From Acidobacteriaceae bacterium TAA 166 (GTDB lineage Bacteria; Acidobacteriota; Terriglobia; Terriglobales; Acidobacteriaceae), in assembly GCA_000421065.1 (NCBI GenBank), contig ATWD01000001.1:2472001-2536000 (forward strand): DNA of 64,000 nucleotides, given 5' to 3'. The position numbers were made by a program, and so were the translations under genes. Positions 42,070 to 50,827 of the stretch are shown piece by piece (position 1 is the first letter of the stretch; each line of letters opens with the position of its first letter). The notes under the pieces were generated by a model. The model worked only from the letters and a program-made list of their open reading frames with translations. It ran no database searches and had not been told where the DNA came from.

Positions 42070-44034
42070 CTAAGCCCGCTGCTCCTCGAGCGACATCGCC
42101 AGCTCCTCCCACTCCGCCATCAGTGTCATGCGCTCCTCACGCAGACGGTCCAGCTCCACCGCATCCTTCTGCGACTGCTCCGCCGAGGTGAAGTTCCCCA
42201 GCCGGGCCTCCGCCGCCTCGATCTCCGCCTCGAGGTTCGGAAGCCTCTCCTCGGCAAACTTCAACCGTTCTTCCATCTGCTTCAGCTTGATCGGATTCAG
42301 CCGCTTCACCGCCGCAGTCTCCACCACAGGCTCGGGTGCCGCAACAACCACAGGAGCCGCAACCGGAACGCTCGCCTTCAACCCCGCGCTCAACGACTCC
42401 TTCACCTTCTCGGGGCCGCCCTGCTTGCGCCACAGGTACTCCTCGTAGTTGCCGGGATAGATGTGGACACGGCGGTCTTCAACCTCGAAGACCCGCGTGG
42501 CCAGCCCGTCGATGAAGTAACGATCGTGCGAGACGAACAGCACCGTTCCGGTGAAGTTGCGGATTGCATCCAGCAGAACGTCCTTCGCCCGCAGATCCAG
42601 GTGATTCGTCGGTTCGTCCAGCAGCAGCATGTTCGAGGGCGACACCAGCATCTTCGCCATCGCATAACGATTGCGCTCTCCGCCCGAGAGCACGCCGAGC
42701 TTCTTGAAGACATCGTCGCCCGAGAACATGAAGCATCCCAGCAGCGACCGCAGCTCCACCACCGGAACCTTCGGCGAGGCCCCGGCAATGTCGTCCAGCA
42801 TCTCGGCCTTCGGGTCCAGCACCTTGTACTGGTCCTGCGCGAAGAAGTCCACAATCGCGTTGTGGCCATAGCGAATCGTTCCCGAGGTCGGCGCCTCCTG
42901 CTCGCTCAGCATCCGGATCAGCGTCGATTTACCCGCGCCGTTCGCGCCCACCAGAGCGATGCGGTCCCCGCGCTCGATCGTGAAGCTCACATTGTCGAGG
43001 ATCGTCTTCTGCCCGCCATCCGGCGTCGGATATACCTTCGTCAGGTTCTCCACCTCGATCACCGTGCGTCCCGACGCAGGAGGCTGCGGAATCGTAAAGT
43101 GAATCGTCGCCTCCTCATCCGGAACCTCGATGCGCTCGATCTTTTCGAGCTCCTTGATGCGGGACTGCACCTGCTTTGCCTTCGTCGCCTGGTAGCGGAA
43201 GCGGTTGATGAACGCCTCCAGGGCATCGATGCGGTCGCGTTGGTTCTTGTAGGCCGCCATCAGGGTCGCGCGACGCTCTTCCTTCTGGGTCACGTACTTC
43301 TCGTAGTTGCCGTGGTAGACCTGCATCCTCTTGTTCCACACCTCGACGATCTTCTTCACCGTCACATCGAGAAAGTAGCGGTCGTGCGAGATCAAAATAA
43401 ACGCGTTGGGATAGTCATGCAGATACGTCTCCAACCAGTTGCGCGACTCGAGATCAAGATGGTTCGTGGGCTCGTCCAGCAGCAGCAGCGAAGGCTTCTG
43501 CAGCAGAAGCTTCGCCAGCGCGATTCGCATCTGCCAACCGCCGGAAAACTCCTCCGTCTTGCGCTCCCAGTCTTCCTTGCTGAAGCCCAATCCGCCCAGC
43601 ACTGCACCCACCTGCGAGTCCAGCGTGTAGATGTCATGCACATGCAGCTGGTCGGCGATGTCCGAATAGCGCTCCGCCGCCGTGAGATACTCCTTCGACT
43701 TCGGGTCTTTCTCGCTCATCGTCGTCATCAGCTCGATCGATTCGCGCTCGAGCGCATGCAGATGATCGAAGACCGAGAGGCACTCCTCGAAGACCGTCTT
43801 GCCCCGCATGGCCAGGCCATCCTGCGGAAGATAGCCGATCGTCGTTCCCTTGACGCGCGTCAGCTGGCCATAGTCCAGCGTCTCGATCCCGGCCAGGATC
43901 TTCAGCAGCGTCGACTTGCCGGTCCCATTGCCCCCGACCAGCCCGGTGCGCTCCTCCGGCGTGATCAGCCAGTTGATGTCTTCAAACAGCAGTTTTTGGC
44001 CGAACCGTTTTCCGGCATTGATTAATTGCAGCAT
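42070..44034 (-). CDS. ABC-F family ATPase (translation-associated)
   Basis: I take the start at ATG 44034 (MLQLINAGKRFGQ); an extension to 44139 runs through a palindromic element. The 654-residue protein has two ABC cassettes without membrane domains: Walker A GGNGTGKSTLL and GANGAGKSTLI, signatures EFSGGWQMRIALAK and LSGGERNRYAMAK, and Walker B LLLLDEPTNHLDL in both. The linker is long and charged. A C-terminal coiled-coil domain (LKQMEERLKFAEERLPNLEAEIEAAE) places it near the Uup/YheS group. Such proteins act on ribosomes or, for Uup, in DNA integrity. Confidence 0.92.
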   Translation of the reverse strand: MLQLINAGKRFGQKLLFEDINWLITPEERTGLVGGNGTGKSTLLKILAGIETLDYGQLTRVKGTTIGYLPQDGLAMRGKTVFEECLSVFDHLHALERESIELMTTMSEKDPKSKEYLTAAERYSDIADQLHVHDIYTLDSQVGAVLGGLGFSKEDWERKTEEFSGGWQMRIALAKLLLQKPSLLLLDEPTNHLDLESRNWLETYLHDYPNAFILISHDRYFLDVTVKKIVEVWNKRMQVYHGNYEKYVTQKEERRATLMAAYKNQRDRIDALEAFINRFRYQATKAKQVQSRIKELEKIERIEVPDEEATIHFTIPQPPASGRTVIEVENLTKVYPTPDGGQKTILDNVSFTIERGDRIALVGANGAGKSTLIRMLSEQEAPTSGTIRYGHNAIVDFFAQDQYKVLDPKAEMLDDIAGASPKVPVVELRSLLGCFMFSGDDVFKKLGVLSGGERNRYAMAKMLVSPSNMLLLDEPTNHLDLRAKDVLLDAIRNFTGTVLFVSHDRYFIDGLATRVFEVEDRRVHIYPGNYEEYLWRKQGGPEKVKESLSAGLKASVPVAAPVVVAAPEPVVETAAVKRLNPIKLKQMEERLKFAEERLPNLEAEIEAAEARLGNFTSAEQSQKDAVELDRLREERMTLMAEWEELAMSLEEQRA

Positions 44035-44060
44035 TGGTTCTATCTTCTCATTCCCCTCTC

Positions 44061-44112
44061 TGACAGGGCTGCCGCGCAGTGGGCGCGCGCGGCAGCCCTG
44101 TCTTCTTTTTTT
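44061..44112 (+). repeat. Palindromic intergenic element, short form (copy 9), terminator-like
   Basis: A perfect 16-bp stem GACAGGGCTGCCGCGC and its complement (44062-44077 and 44087-44102) is followed by TTCTTTTTTT, which is a textbook plus-strand terminator. It sits upstream of the minus-strand ABC-F gene and of the plus-strand TIGR03118 gene, so it is one of the few copies not clearly 3' of a gene. Confidence 0.75.
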
Positions 44113-44285
44113 GACGAAGAGATGACACCAGCATGACATCAGCTCCCGTAGCTACCCCCTACGCTTACCGAGGATTCCAACGAGAGTTTTCTCCCCGCCT
44201 GTCGTTGGCCAGCGTCTGTTTGCGCCGTAACTCAACGGGCAGCCGCTCTTTCGGGTCTGCGGGGCCATACATAAGGAGTTCCCTG

Positions 44286-45524
44286 ATGAAAGCCCTTCCG
44301 AGTCTGGCCGCCTCTGCCGCAGCGGTGGTTCTAGCGTTGCCCGGCGCCGCTTCCGCGCAACTCTACACACAGGTCAACCTTGTCTCCAACGTCTCTGGCG
44401 TCGCTCCTGTCACCGATCCCTCCTTGGTCAACCCCTGGGGCCTCTCCCGCGCCTCTTCTTCCCCCTGGTGGATCTCCGACCAGGCCACCGGCCTCAGCAC
44501 CCTCTACAACGGCGCCGGAGCCAAACAGTCCCTCATCGTCACCGTCCCCAAATCCGACCCCAACAACACCACCTTCCCCACCGGAACTCCCACTGGAACC
44601 ATCGCTAACGGCAGCCTGACCGACTTCCTCCTCCCGGGCAGCAAGCCCGCGACCTTCCTCTTCTCCACCGTCGACGGAACCATCGCCGGCTGGAACGCCG
44701 CCGTAGGCCTTGCCCCCGGAGCCGCCGCTCCCTCCACCAACGCCGTCACCGTCTTCCGCGGCAAGCAGGGCACCAGCTACACCGGACTCACCGCCGCGAC
44801 CATCGACGGCAAGCGCTACCTCTACGCCGCCAACTTCGGCCAGAACCGCGTCGATGTCTTCGACAACGCCTTCCAGCCGGTCAACCTCAGCAACGACAAA
44901 CACCATGACCGTCACGGCCGTGGTGACGGCTTCGGCAACGGGGACTTCTTCGGCGACAACAACGACGACCAGCCCTTCACCGACAACCGTCTCCCACGCT
45001 TCTACGCTCCCTTCAACGTCCAGGCCATCGGCAACGACATCGTCGTCACCTTCGCCCTGCATCTCCCAGGCCAGCAGGTCGAAACCGATGGCCCGGGCCT
45101 GGGCTACGTCGATGTCTTCTCCTCCGACGGCAAGCTGCTCAGCCGCCTCGAGCATGGTGACTGGCTCAATGCTCCCTGGGGCGTCGCGCTGGCTCCGCTC
45201 GACTTCGGCCGCTTCAGCCACGACCTGCTCGTAGCCCAGTTCGCCGGCGGCGGAACGTCGGAATCCAGTGGCTACATCGCCGCCTATGACCTCGCCACCG
45301 GAAAGTTCGACGGCCTGGTTGAAGACGCCAGCGGAAAGCCGCTCGCCATCAACGGCATCTGGGCCATCTCGCCCGCCAACAGCGCAACCGCCTCCAGCTA
45401 CGACACCACCGCAGCTCCCGCCGAAGAGCTCTACTTCACCGCCGGCCCCAACCAGGGCAAGGGTGGTCTCTTCGGCTACATCAAACCCGTCGCCACCGAG
45501 CTCATCCAGGGCAATGCCCAGTAA
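44286..45524 (+). CDS. TIGR03118-family secreted beta-propeller protein
   Basis: The ATG at 44286 has AAGGAG about 8 nt upstream; a frame upstream to 44133 has no comparable site. The 412-residue protein has a signal peptide (MKALPSLAASAAAVVLALPGAASA-Q), then YTQVNLVSNVSGVAPVTDPSLVNPWGLS, the family hallmark, and repeated propeller blades (NAVTVFRGKQGTSYTGLTAATIDGKRYLYAANFGQNRVDVFD). An insert of about 40 residues rich in His, Asp, Gly and Asn (KHHDRHGRGDGF...DNNDDQ) interrupts the fold near residue 205. No enzyme activity is established for this family. Confidence 0.85.
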   Translation: MKALPSLAASAAAVVLALPGAASAQLYTQVNLVSNVSGVAPVTDPSLVNPWGLSRASSSPWWISDQATGLSTLYNGAGAKQSLIVTVPKSDPNNTTFPTGTPTGTIANGSLTDFLLPGSKPATFLFSTVDGTIAGWNAAVGLAPGAAAPSTNAVTVFRGKQGTSYTGLTAATIDGKRYLYAANFGQNRVDVFDNAFQPVNLSNDKHHDRHGRGDGFGNGDFFGDNNDDQPFTDNRLPRFYAPFNVQAIGNDIVVTFALHLPGQQVETDGPGLGYVDVFSSDGKLLSRLEHGDWLNAPWGVALAPLDFGRFSHDLLVAQFAGGGTSESSGYIAAYDLATGKFDGLVEDASGKPLAINGIWAISPANSATASSYDTTAAPAEELYFTAGPNQGKGGLFGYIKPVATELIQGNAQ

Positions 45525-45545
45525 GCAGCTCCCCTCCGCTTCACC

Positions 45546-45590
45546 AGCAAAGAGCCCTGTCCTATAAAGGGCATGGCTCTTTGCTGCATC
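45546..45590 (+). terminator. Hairpin after the TIGR03118 gene, possible weak terminator
   Basis: AGCAAAGAGCC and GGCTCTTTGCT (45546-45556, 45575-45585) pair perfectly around an 18-nt loop that itself contains a small hairpin. No T-tract follows, so termination would be weak or factor-dependent. Confidence 0.5.
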
Positions 45591-45636
45591 CTCCCCGCTA
45601 GGCGTATCGACCTATCGTTTGGGGTAAATAAAGAAG

Positions 45637-45823
45637 AGCGCTGCCGCGCGGGCGCCCTGCGCGGGCAGCGGTCACTTCGTGACGCGTATACCGGCTTCGC
45701 CGTGGGCCTCCCGCTGGTCGGCGCAAAGATTTATGCAAGCGACCAATGGGAGCCCCACCCCGAAGGGAATACATAAGTCACGAAGGGTGCGCCCCACGCG
45801 CAGTGGGCCCGGCCGGCAGGCCA
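45637..45823 (+). repeat. Palindromic intergenic element, long form (copy 10)
   Basis: Long form with a GCGC-type left arm (GCGCTGCCGCGCGGGCG) and a GGCC-type right arm (GGGCCCGGCCGGCAGGCC), i.e. mismatched outer arms. The inner part has GGTCACTTCGTGACGCGTAT, GGCTTCGCCGTGGG, and a right-hand half that is partly decayed (GTCACGAAGGGTGCGCC). With the preceding hairpin it fills most of the 45525-45972 gap, where no gene is visible. Confidence 0.75.
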
Positions 45824-45972
45824 ACCCTCTCTCCTCAAATAATCGCGGATTGGAATTTGTCGATACGCCCTAAGGGGTTTCCATCCCTAAGCAAATAGCC
45901 ATTCCCGCCACGAACCCATGGCCCCAGCGAGACAACGGCAAACCCCCTCTGCTACTGTCAAAAGAGAGCTTC

Positions 45973-46317
45973 ATGCCAGGTCAGTCTCAACTATTTCCGG
46001 ATCACGAACCCACCGTGTTGTCCCAGCCCACTGGCGGGTCCTCGCTCCAATCCCAGCCTCGCCGGGCTGCGACCCCCGTCTGGCTGCAGCGCCTCTCTCT
46101 GTTCGTGCTCGTGCTCTTCTGCGTCTACCTCGGCGTCCTGGTGATGTTGCTCCCCTGGTGGACCCGCATCTGGGACCATAATCTTTTCATCCAGTCCCAC
46201 CCTGCCCTCTCCACCATCCTGCACAACGGAGCCGTGCGCGGCATTATCTCCGGGCTGGGCTTGCTGGATATCTGGATCGGTATCTCCGAAGCCGTTCACT
46301 ACCGCGACTACAAATAG
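45973..46317 (+). CDS. Small two-helix membrane protein
   Basis: The 114-residue protein has a Pro/Gln-rich N-terminal tail (about 40 residues), one helix (LFVLVLFCVYLGVLVMLLPWW), a polar loop with TRIWDHNLFIQSHPALSTIL and a second helix (VRGIISGLGLLDIWIGISEAV). The tail is cytoplasmic or extracellular; no motif is recognised. It is probably a small acidobacterial membrane protein of unknown function. GAGAGC lies a few nt before the ATG. It is co-directional with the LOG gene and separated from it by a short palindromic element. Confidence 0.7.
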   Translation: MPGQSQLFPDHEPTVLSQPTGGSSLQSQPRRAATPVWLQRLSLFVLVLFCVYLGVLVMLLPWWTRIWDHNLFIQSHPALSTILHNGAVRGIISGLGLLDIWIGISEAVHYRDYK

Positions 46318-46343
46318 CCGGATGGAAGACACTGTTTTTGGTT

Positions 46344-46377
46344 AAAGACAGGCGCTGCCGCGCGGGCCAGCGCCTTG
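46344..46377 (+). repeat. Palindromic intergenic element, short form (copy 11)
   Basis: GACAGGCGCTGCCGCGCGGGCCAGCGCC, 27 nt after the two-helix membrane protein gene. Only part of the right arm is kept. Confidence 0.6.
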
Positions 46378-46432
46378 AAGAGATTGATACGCTTGATAAA
46401 ACAAGACGGAAAGCCAAGGAGAATCGCCCACG

Positions 46433-47440
46433 ATGTCCGATTCCAAACCCCAGTCCCTGCCTGATCCCCTCGAGAGCGCCCCCCTTGCCTACGAGAACCC
46501 CGACTTCCTCAACTCCCCCGACGCCCGCATCCTCCGCATCATGTCCGAGTATCAGGAGCCCCTCTCGCGCTTCCGCCGCGAGCGCATCCAGGATACCGTC
46601 GTCTTCTTCGGCTCCGCCCGCTTCCGCGCCCTCGACGTCGCTGCCGCCAACTTCGAGCTGCTCGCCAATACCGGCTCCCGCGAACCCGCGGCCGAACAGC
46701 CCGCATCGCTCGACGAGGTCGAGCACGGCCGCGCCACCGGAGCCCGCCTTCGCCTCGCCGGAGCCGCCATCGAGATGGCCGCCTACTACGAGGACGCCCG
46801 CATCCTCGCCAACAAGCTCGCCACTTGGGCCAAATCCCTCTCCGGCCCCCGCCACCGCTTCGTCGTCACCTCGGGCGGCGGTCCCGGCATCATGGAGGCC
46901 GCCAACCGCGGAGCCTACGAGGCCGGAGCCAAGACCATCGGCCTCAACATCAAGCTTCCCTTCGAGCAACAGCCCAACCCCTACGTCACCCCCTCGCTCA
47001 ACTTCGACTTCCACTACTTCTTCATGCGTAAGTACTGGTTCGCCTACCTGGCCAAGGCGCTGGTCATCTTCCCCGGAGGCTTCGGAACCCTCGACGAGAT
47101 GTTCGAGCTGCTCACGCTGGCCCAGACCAACAAACTCGCCAAGCGCATCACCACCATCATCTATGGGTCCGCCTACTGGAAGTCCGTGATCAACCTCGAC
47201 GTCCTCGCCGAAAAGGGAGCCATCGCCCATGGCGACCTCAACCTCTTCCGCTTCGTCGACACCCCGGAGGAGGCCTTCGAGATCCTCAAGGAAGATCTCA
47301 CTAAAAATCACCTCAATCCGGACTACGAAAAAGCTTTGCAGGAGCGTGCACGCGCCGCCGCCGCCGAGCCTCAGGTCCCCTACGATCCCGCCCCGACGGC
47401 ACAGGAGATTCTCGGTCCCGACATCGCCCCCACCCGCTGA
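46433..47440 (+). CDS. LOG/TIGR00730-family Rossmann-fold protein
   Basis: The 335-residue protein has the LOG signature: VTSGGGPGIMEAANRGAYEAG and IFPGGFGTLDEMFELLTLAQT (PGGXGTXXE-like, D for E at one position), with the nucleotide-binding strand VVFFGSARF at the start. LOG enzymes release free cytokinin base or, more generally, cleave the N-glycosidic bond of nucleoside monophosphates. The N- and C-terminal extensions of about 50 and 60 residues are longer than in the plant-like LOGs and group it with the larger bacterial forms. AAGGAG is 10 nt upstream of the ATG. Confidence 0.88.
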   Translation: MSDSKPQSLPDPLESAPLAYENPDFLNSPDARILRIMSEYQEPLSRFRRERIQDTVVFFGSARFRALDVAAANFELLANTGSREPAAEQPASLDEVEHGRATGARLRLAGAAIEMAAYYEDARILANKLATWAKSLSGPRHRFVVTSGGGPGIMEAANRGAYEAGAKTIGLNIKLPFEQQPNPYVTPSLNFDFHYFFMRKYWFAYLAKALVIFPGGFGTLDEMFELLTLAQTNKLAKRITTIIYGSAYWKSVINLDVLAEKGAIAHGDLNLFRFVDTPEEAFEILKEDLTKNHLNPDYEKALQERARAAAAEPQVPYDPAPTAQEILGPDIAPTR

Positions 47441-47452
47441 GCGCGACTTCCC

Positions 47453-47495
47453 TCGGCGCTGCCGCGCGGGCCCCCTACGCGGGCGGCAGGCCATC
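47453..47495 (+). repeat. Palindromic intergenic element, short form (copy 12)
   Basis: GGCGCTGCCGCGCGGGCC then GGCGGCAGGCC, 12 nt after the LOG gene; mixed arm types. Confidence 0.6.
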
Positions 47496-47618
47496 GGTCG
47501 ATACAACGTCATCCGCTCACGCCGCCCCTTGGCAACCCGTCTACACTACCAGTGGCGGCCAGCCCCGCCGGACCTTCCTTCGGCCCGGTTCGCTCGGAGA
47601 CCCCAAGGACTACCCAAC

Positions 47619-48335
47619 ATGCAGCGGCCCCTGCCACCCGAAGTCGCCACCCCCAGCTTCTATATCACCGGCCGTCAGCCGCTCCGCCCCGGAGCCATCC
47701 TGCTCGCCACCATAGCCGCCGTCGGCGCGCTCGCCTCGGTCCTCTATGCCTTGGGTCACACTGGACATGCACATCTAGCCTCTGACAGAAGGGACGCTAC
47801 TCGTTCCGCCAGCGCCACATCGGGAGCCGCCCCGGCAGATGACGAGAAGGACGATCCGAACCAGATCGACACCATCGTTCTCGGTGATCCCGCCGACGCT
47901 CCCGTGCCTGCCCGCAAGGGCGACCATGTCAGCCCCGTTCACCCCACCATCCTCGTTCACCTGCCCCGCTTCGGTGACCAGGTCGGCCTCATCCCCGACA
48001 CCCCCGCCGGCCGGCTCCTTTACGGGTGGCTCGCCGCCTTTAACCAGGCAAGCTACCCCGCGCTTGGCAACGCTCTGCCCAATGTCGCGCTCGCCTCCAC
48101 GGCCGCTGCACAGATCGAGCTCCGGCAGCAGACCGGCGGCTTTAACCTGCTCTCCGCCAAGGAGATCCAGCCCGGCGTCCTCGTCTTCCGGCTTCGCGAC
48201 CAGACTCCTGCGGCGGCCGAAGCCCTCGGCACGCTCCAGGTGCTTCCGAACTCCAGCCCCGCCGCCATCGCCAGCTTTAGCCTCCGTGCCGTTCCCCCAC
48301 TCCACCAGGGCGTATCGACCTATTCAAATCCATGA
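47619..48335 (+). CDS. Membrane-anchored protein with NTF2-like domain (inferred)
   Basis: The 238-residue protein has an N-terminal helix (PGAILLATIAAVGALASVLYAL, residues about 25-46) and a polar spacer rich in Asp, Ala and Ser. The C-terminal domain begins DTPAGRLLYGWLAAFNQASYPAL, close to the opening of NTF2-like domains (Trp-Leu-x-Ala-Phe-Asn) that precede peptidase modules in many acidobacterial proteins. Here it stands alone, with beta-rich segments GVLVFRLRDQTPAAAEALGT and PAAIASFSLRAVPP. Location: inner membrane, domain in the periplasm. No strong ribosome site is seen; the upstream open frame to 47229 overlaps the LOG gene. Confidence 0.55.
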   Translation: MQRPLPPEVATPSFYITGRQPLRPGAILLATIAAVGALASVLYALGHTGHAHLASDRRDATRSASATSGAAPADDEKDDPNQIDTIVLGDPADAPVPARKGDHVSPVHPTILVHLPRFGDQVGLIPDTPAGRLLYGWLAAFNQASYPALGNALPNVALASTAAAQIELRQQTGGFNLLSAKEIQPGVLVFRLRDQTPAAAEALGTLQVLPNSSPAAIASFSLRAVPPLHQGVSTYSNP

Positions 48336-48351
48336 TTTTCTGGGGGAGGAA

Positions 48352-48376
48352 AGGCGATGGCCTGCCGGCGGGACAC
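48352..48376 (+). repeat. Palindromic intergenic element, short form (copy 13)
   Basis: GGCCTGCCGGCGGGAC, a GGCC-type left arm, 20 nt after the NTF2-like gene. A second small hairpin (GCCACCTCCCAGGCGGC) follows. The rest of the gap to 48601 shows no gene. Confidence 0.45.
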
Positions 48377-48601
48377 GTCACAAAGGAACCGCCACCTCCC
48401 AGGCGGCCTCACTGCGATGAGTCGGCAAATCGCCTTGCCGTGTACAACGAAGGTGGCAGTTTCGGGTAAAAAGCCCTCCTGTAACCAATTCAGTAACGGC
48501 GGTTTATAAATATTGAAGCCCCATTCTCGGTGCAGTAATCGCCTTTTTACAAGAAAACCTTCATACTGCCTAGCGAGTAGCCAGAACGCTCGGAGGGCCC
48601 T

Positions 48602-49780
48602 ATGAGCCAATCTTCGATCTCTTATCTTTGGCGTGAGCCCCAGGCCGCGCGCGGCTTCACCACCGGTGTGTCGCTGCACAGCCACACCAATCAGTCTCAG
48701 GAGACCCTGGATTTCATCGCCGACTTCACCCGAAATTCCAGCTACCTCCAGCCCCTCATGCGATGGGCCGAGGGTCGCTCCAAGAGCTCTTCCGGAATCC
48801 GGCCCAACTACACCCGCGGCTACTGGACCCCGCCGTTGACCCCACGCCTCGCCTTCGATCTCGAGAGCTCCCAGATCGAAAACCGCCTCCAGATCCCGGC
48901 CCTGGTCTCCATCACCGACCACGACGACATCAAGGCTCCGCAGCTGCTGCGCTCGGTCCCCTCCGCCCGCCACATCCCCGTCTCCCTCGAATGGACCGTT
49001 CCCTTCCACGAGAGCGCCTTCCACATCGGCATCCACAACCTTCCCTCGGCCCAGGGGCAGCAGTGGATGGACCGCTTTCAGGCCTTTACCGCCATCCCCT
49101 TCGCCGAGCGTCCCGCCAGCCTTCTCCGCGAGATCTTCGCCGAGCTCCACGAGATTCCCCAGGTCCTCATTATCTTCAACCACCCCATCTGGGATCTCTA
49201 TCGCGTCGGCCGCCAGCGCCACGACGTCCTCGTCAACGAGTTCCTCGCCGTCTATGGCCAGTACATCCACGCCCTCGAGCTCAACGGCCTGCGCGACTGG
49301 AAGGAGAACCGTGAGGTCTCCACCCTGGCCAGCAAGTGGAACCAGATCGTCATCTCCGGCGGCGACCGGCACGGCGTCGAGCCCAACGCCAACGTCAACC
49401 TCACCCGCGCCACCTCCTTCACCGAGTTCGTGCAGGAGATCCGCCGCGACCGCGTCAGCAACGTCCTCTACATGCCCCAGTACGCCGAACCTTGGAAGCA
49501 CCGCATCCTTCAGTCCACCCTCGACGCCATTCGCGACTACCCCCACTTCCCCGAAGGAAGCCAGCGCTGGGACCAGCGCGTCTACCATCCCGACACCCAG
49601 GGCAACATCCGGCCCCTCTCCGATCTCTGGAAGACGAAGGACAACCGCGCTCCTTCTTACATCCGCGCCATCCTCGTCGGAGTCCGCATGATGGGAGCCG
49701 CCCCCCTCTCCGGAACCCTCCGCTTCGCCTGGGACGACTCCGCCAAGATGCGCGCCGCTCTCTCCAAGCAGGAAGCGTAA
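48602..49780 (+). CDS. PHP-domain metal-dependent phosphoesterase-like protein
   Basis: The 392-residue protein has the PHP ligand pattern: LHSHTNQS (HXH), SITDHDDIKA (DHDD), HIGIHNL, an IIFNHPIWD and SGGDRHGVEPN near the C-terminal third. These histidines and aspartates would bind up to three metals. The domain is used by histidinol-phosphatases, polymerase proofreading domains and nucleoside 3',5'-phosphatases; the substrate here is unknown. The long, Trp-rich N- and C-terminal regions are not part of the minimal PHP domain. CGGAGGG upstream of the ATG is a good ribosome site. Confidence 0.8.
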   Translation: MSQSSISYLWREPQAARGFTTGVSLHSHTNQSQETLDFIADFTRNSSYLQPLMRWAEGRSKSSSGIRPNYTRGYWTPPLTPRLAFDLESSQIENRLQIPALVSITDHDDIKAPQLLRSVPSARHIPVSLEWTVPFHESAFHIGIHNLPSAQGQQWMDRFQAFTAIPFAERPASLLREIFAELHEIPQVLIIFNHPIWDLYRVGRQRHDVLVNEFLAVYGQYIHALELNGLRDWKENREVSTLASKWNQIVISGGDRHGVEPNANVNLTRATSFTEFVQEIRRDRVSNVLYMPQYAEPWKHRILQSTLDAIRDYPHFPEGSQRWDQRVYHPDTQGNIRPLSDLWKTKDNRAPSYIRAILVGVRMMGAAPLSGTLRFAWDDSAKMRAALSKQEA

Positions 49781-49794
49781 TCGTTCATCTTCAA

Positions 49795-49832
49795 AACGCC
49801 CCACTCATGGGGCCATGAGTGGGGCGTTCTCA
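49795..49832 (+). terminator. Intrinsic terminator-like hairpin after the PHP gene
   Basis: AACGCCCCACTCATGG and its complement form a long perfect stem directly joined at the tip, followed by CTCATCC. The T-tract is absent, so the strength is uncertain. Confidence 0.65.
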
Positions 49833-49872
49833 TCCGACGAGAAACCAGACAGAATCAATAGATTCAAAGACT

Positions 49873-49995
49873 GTGGCCTGCCGGCCGGGCCCACTGCGCC
49901 CGGGTCCCTTCGTAACGTGTGTTCCCTTCGGGGTGGAGCTCCCGTGGTCGCTGCAGAAATCTTTGCGCCGACCGGCGGGAGGGCCGGGCAAGCCC
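49873..49995 (-). repeat. Palindromic intergenic element, long form (copy 14), right end lost
   Basis: The GGCC-type left arm (GGCCTGCCGGCCGGGCCCACTGCGC) and inner part match the reversed long form (GGAGCTCCCGTGGTCGCTGCAGAAATCTTTGCGCCGACC). The copy ends abruptly at the stop codon of the metallophosphoesterase gene (49996), so the right arm is missing or replaced by coding sequence. Confidence 0.65.
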
Positions 49996-50751
49996 CTACC
50001 GTCCCTCGCGCAGCCGCAGTGCCAGCTTCTCCGGCAGATCGGCCATCAGAATCCTTCCCTGTGCCGTAGTCAGGTCATAGGGAACCCGATGGAAGACGAT
50101 CTCCCCTGCCTCCGCGTCATAGATGGCAAAGGCGGCTCTCCAGTCATGGTCGCGCGGCTGCCCCACCGAACCCGGATTGATCAGGTAACGCACGCCGGGT
50201 TCAAGCGAAAGCCCCCAGCTCTCCGCCTCGTTAGCCCCGGCATACCTCGGTCGCAGCTCGTGCCACTGGTCGTTCCTCTGGTCCCATCCGCCCTGCAGAT
50301 GGGTGTGTCCGATGAAGGTAATCGCGACTCCGCTCTGCTGGAGCGGTGCCCACGCATCCCGCATCGTCAGGATGTACTGATCCTCATTGAGCGGCGATCC
50401 GTGCGCGAGCACGACCTCCGGAGCACCCTCGGGCGTCAGCGGCCCCTTGGCCGCCGTCGCCAACCACTCGCGATTCGCCACGGTCATCTCGTCGTAGGTC
50501 CACTTCGCCGCCGCCCGGGCGATCGGATTGAAGCCCAGCGCCGAGGCCAGCCCGCAGCACACCCGGTCATGATTCCCGCGGACATTCACAGCGGCCCGGG
50601 GCCGGATCAGCTCGATCACCTCGTTGGGACTGGCCCCGTACCCCACCACGTCTCCCAGATTCCAGAGTACGTTGTAGGGTCCTGCGGCCTCCAGAACCGC
50701 ATTCAGGGCTTCAAGATTGGCGTGGATGTCCGACAGCAGAAGGGCGCGCAT
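49996..50751 (-). CDS. Calcineurin-like metallophosphoesterase
   Basis: The 251-residue protein has all motifs of the family: LLSDIHANLEAL (DXH), LWNLGDVVGYG (GD), VNVRGNHDRV (GNHD), LAHGSP and TFIGHTHLQ (GHXH). INPGSVGQPRD is the typical C-terminal marker of the YfcE-like group. It would hydrolyse phosphodiesters or phosphomonoesters in a two-metal centre; the substrate is unknown. Its stop codon adjoins a palindromic element that appears truncated there, so the last residues may have been altered by the insertion. Confidence 0.9.
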   Translation of the reverse strand: MRALLLSDIHANLEALNAVLEAAGPYNVLWNLGDVVGYGASPNEVIELIRPRAAVNVRGNHDRVCCGLASALGFNPIARAAAKWTYDEMTVANREWLATAAKGPLTPEGAPEVVLAHGSPLNEDQYILTMRDAWAPLQQSGVAITFIGHTHLQGGWDQRNDQWHELRPRYAGANEAESWGLSLEPGVRYLINPGSVGQPRDHDWRAAFAIYDAEAGEIVFHRVPYDLTTAQGRILMADLPEKLALRLREGR

Positions 50752-50827
50752 AAAGGGAGGTCCATGGGGCTGGCGGCCCTCGGCTTAGTCTAATCCCCTG
50801 AATGCTTTCAGGCGAGCGGGTAGCTGT

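Noticed and set aside
44061..44112. Attenuator controlling the ABC-F gene
   Set aside because: On the minus strand the hairpin is followed by AGAGAGGGG, not a T-tract, so it cannot terminate in the ABC-F direction.
45573..45776. Open frames through the long palindromic elements that read similar peptides (e.g. ...YTGFAVGLPLVGAKI... at 1770-2507 minus, 45573-45776 plus)
   Set aside because: The resemblance follows from repeat copies sharing DNA sequence. Frames differ in start and end and run in either direction relative to genes, with no ribosome sites.
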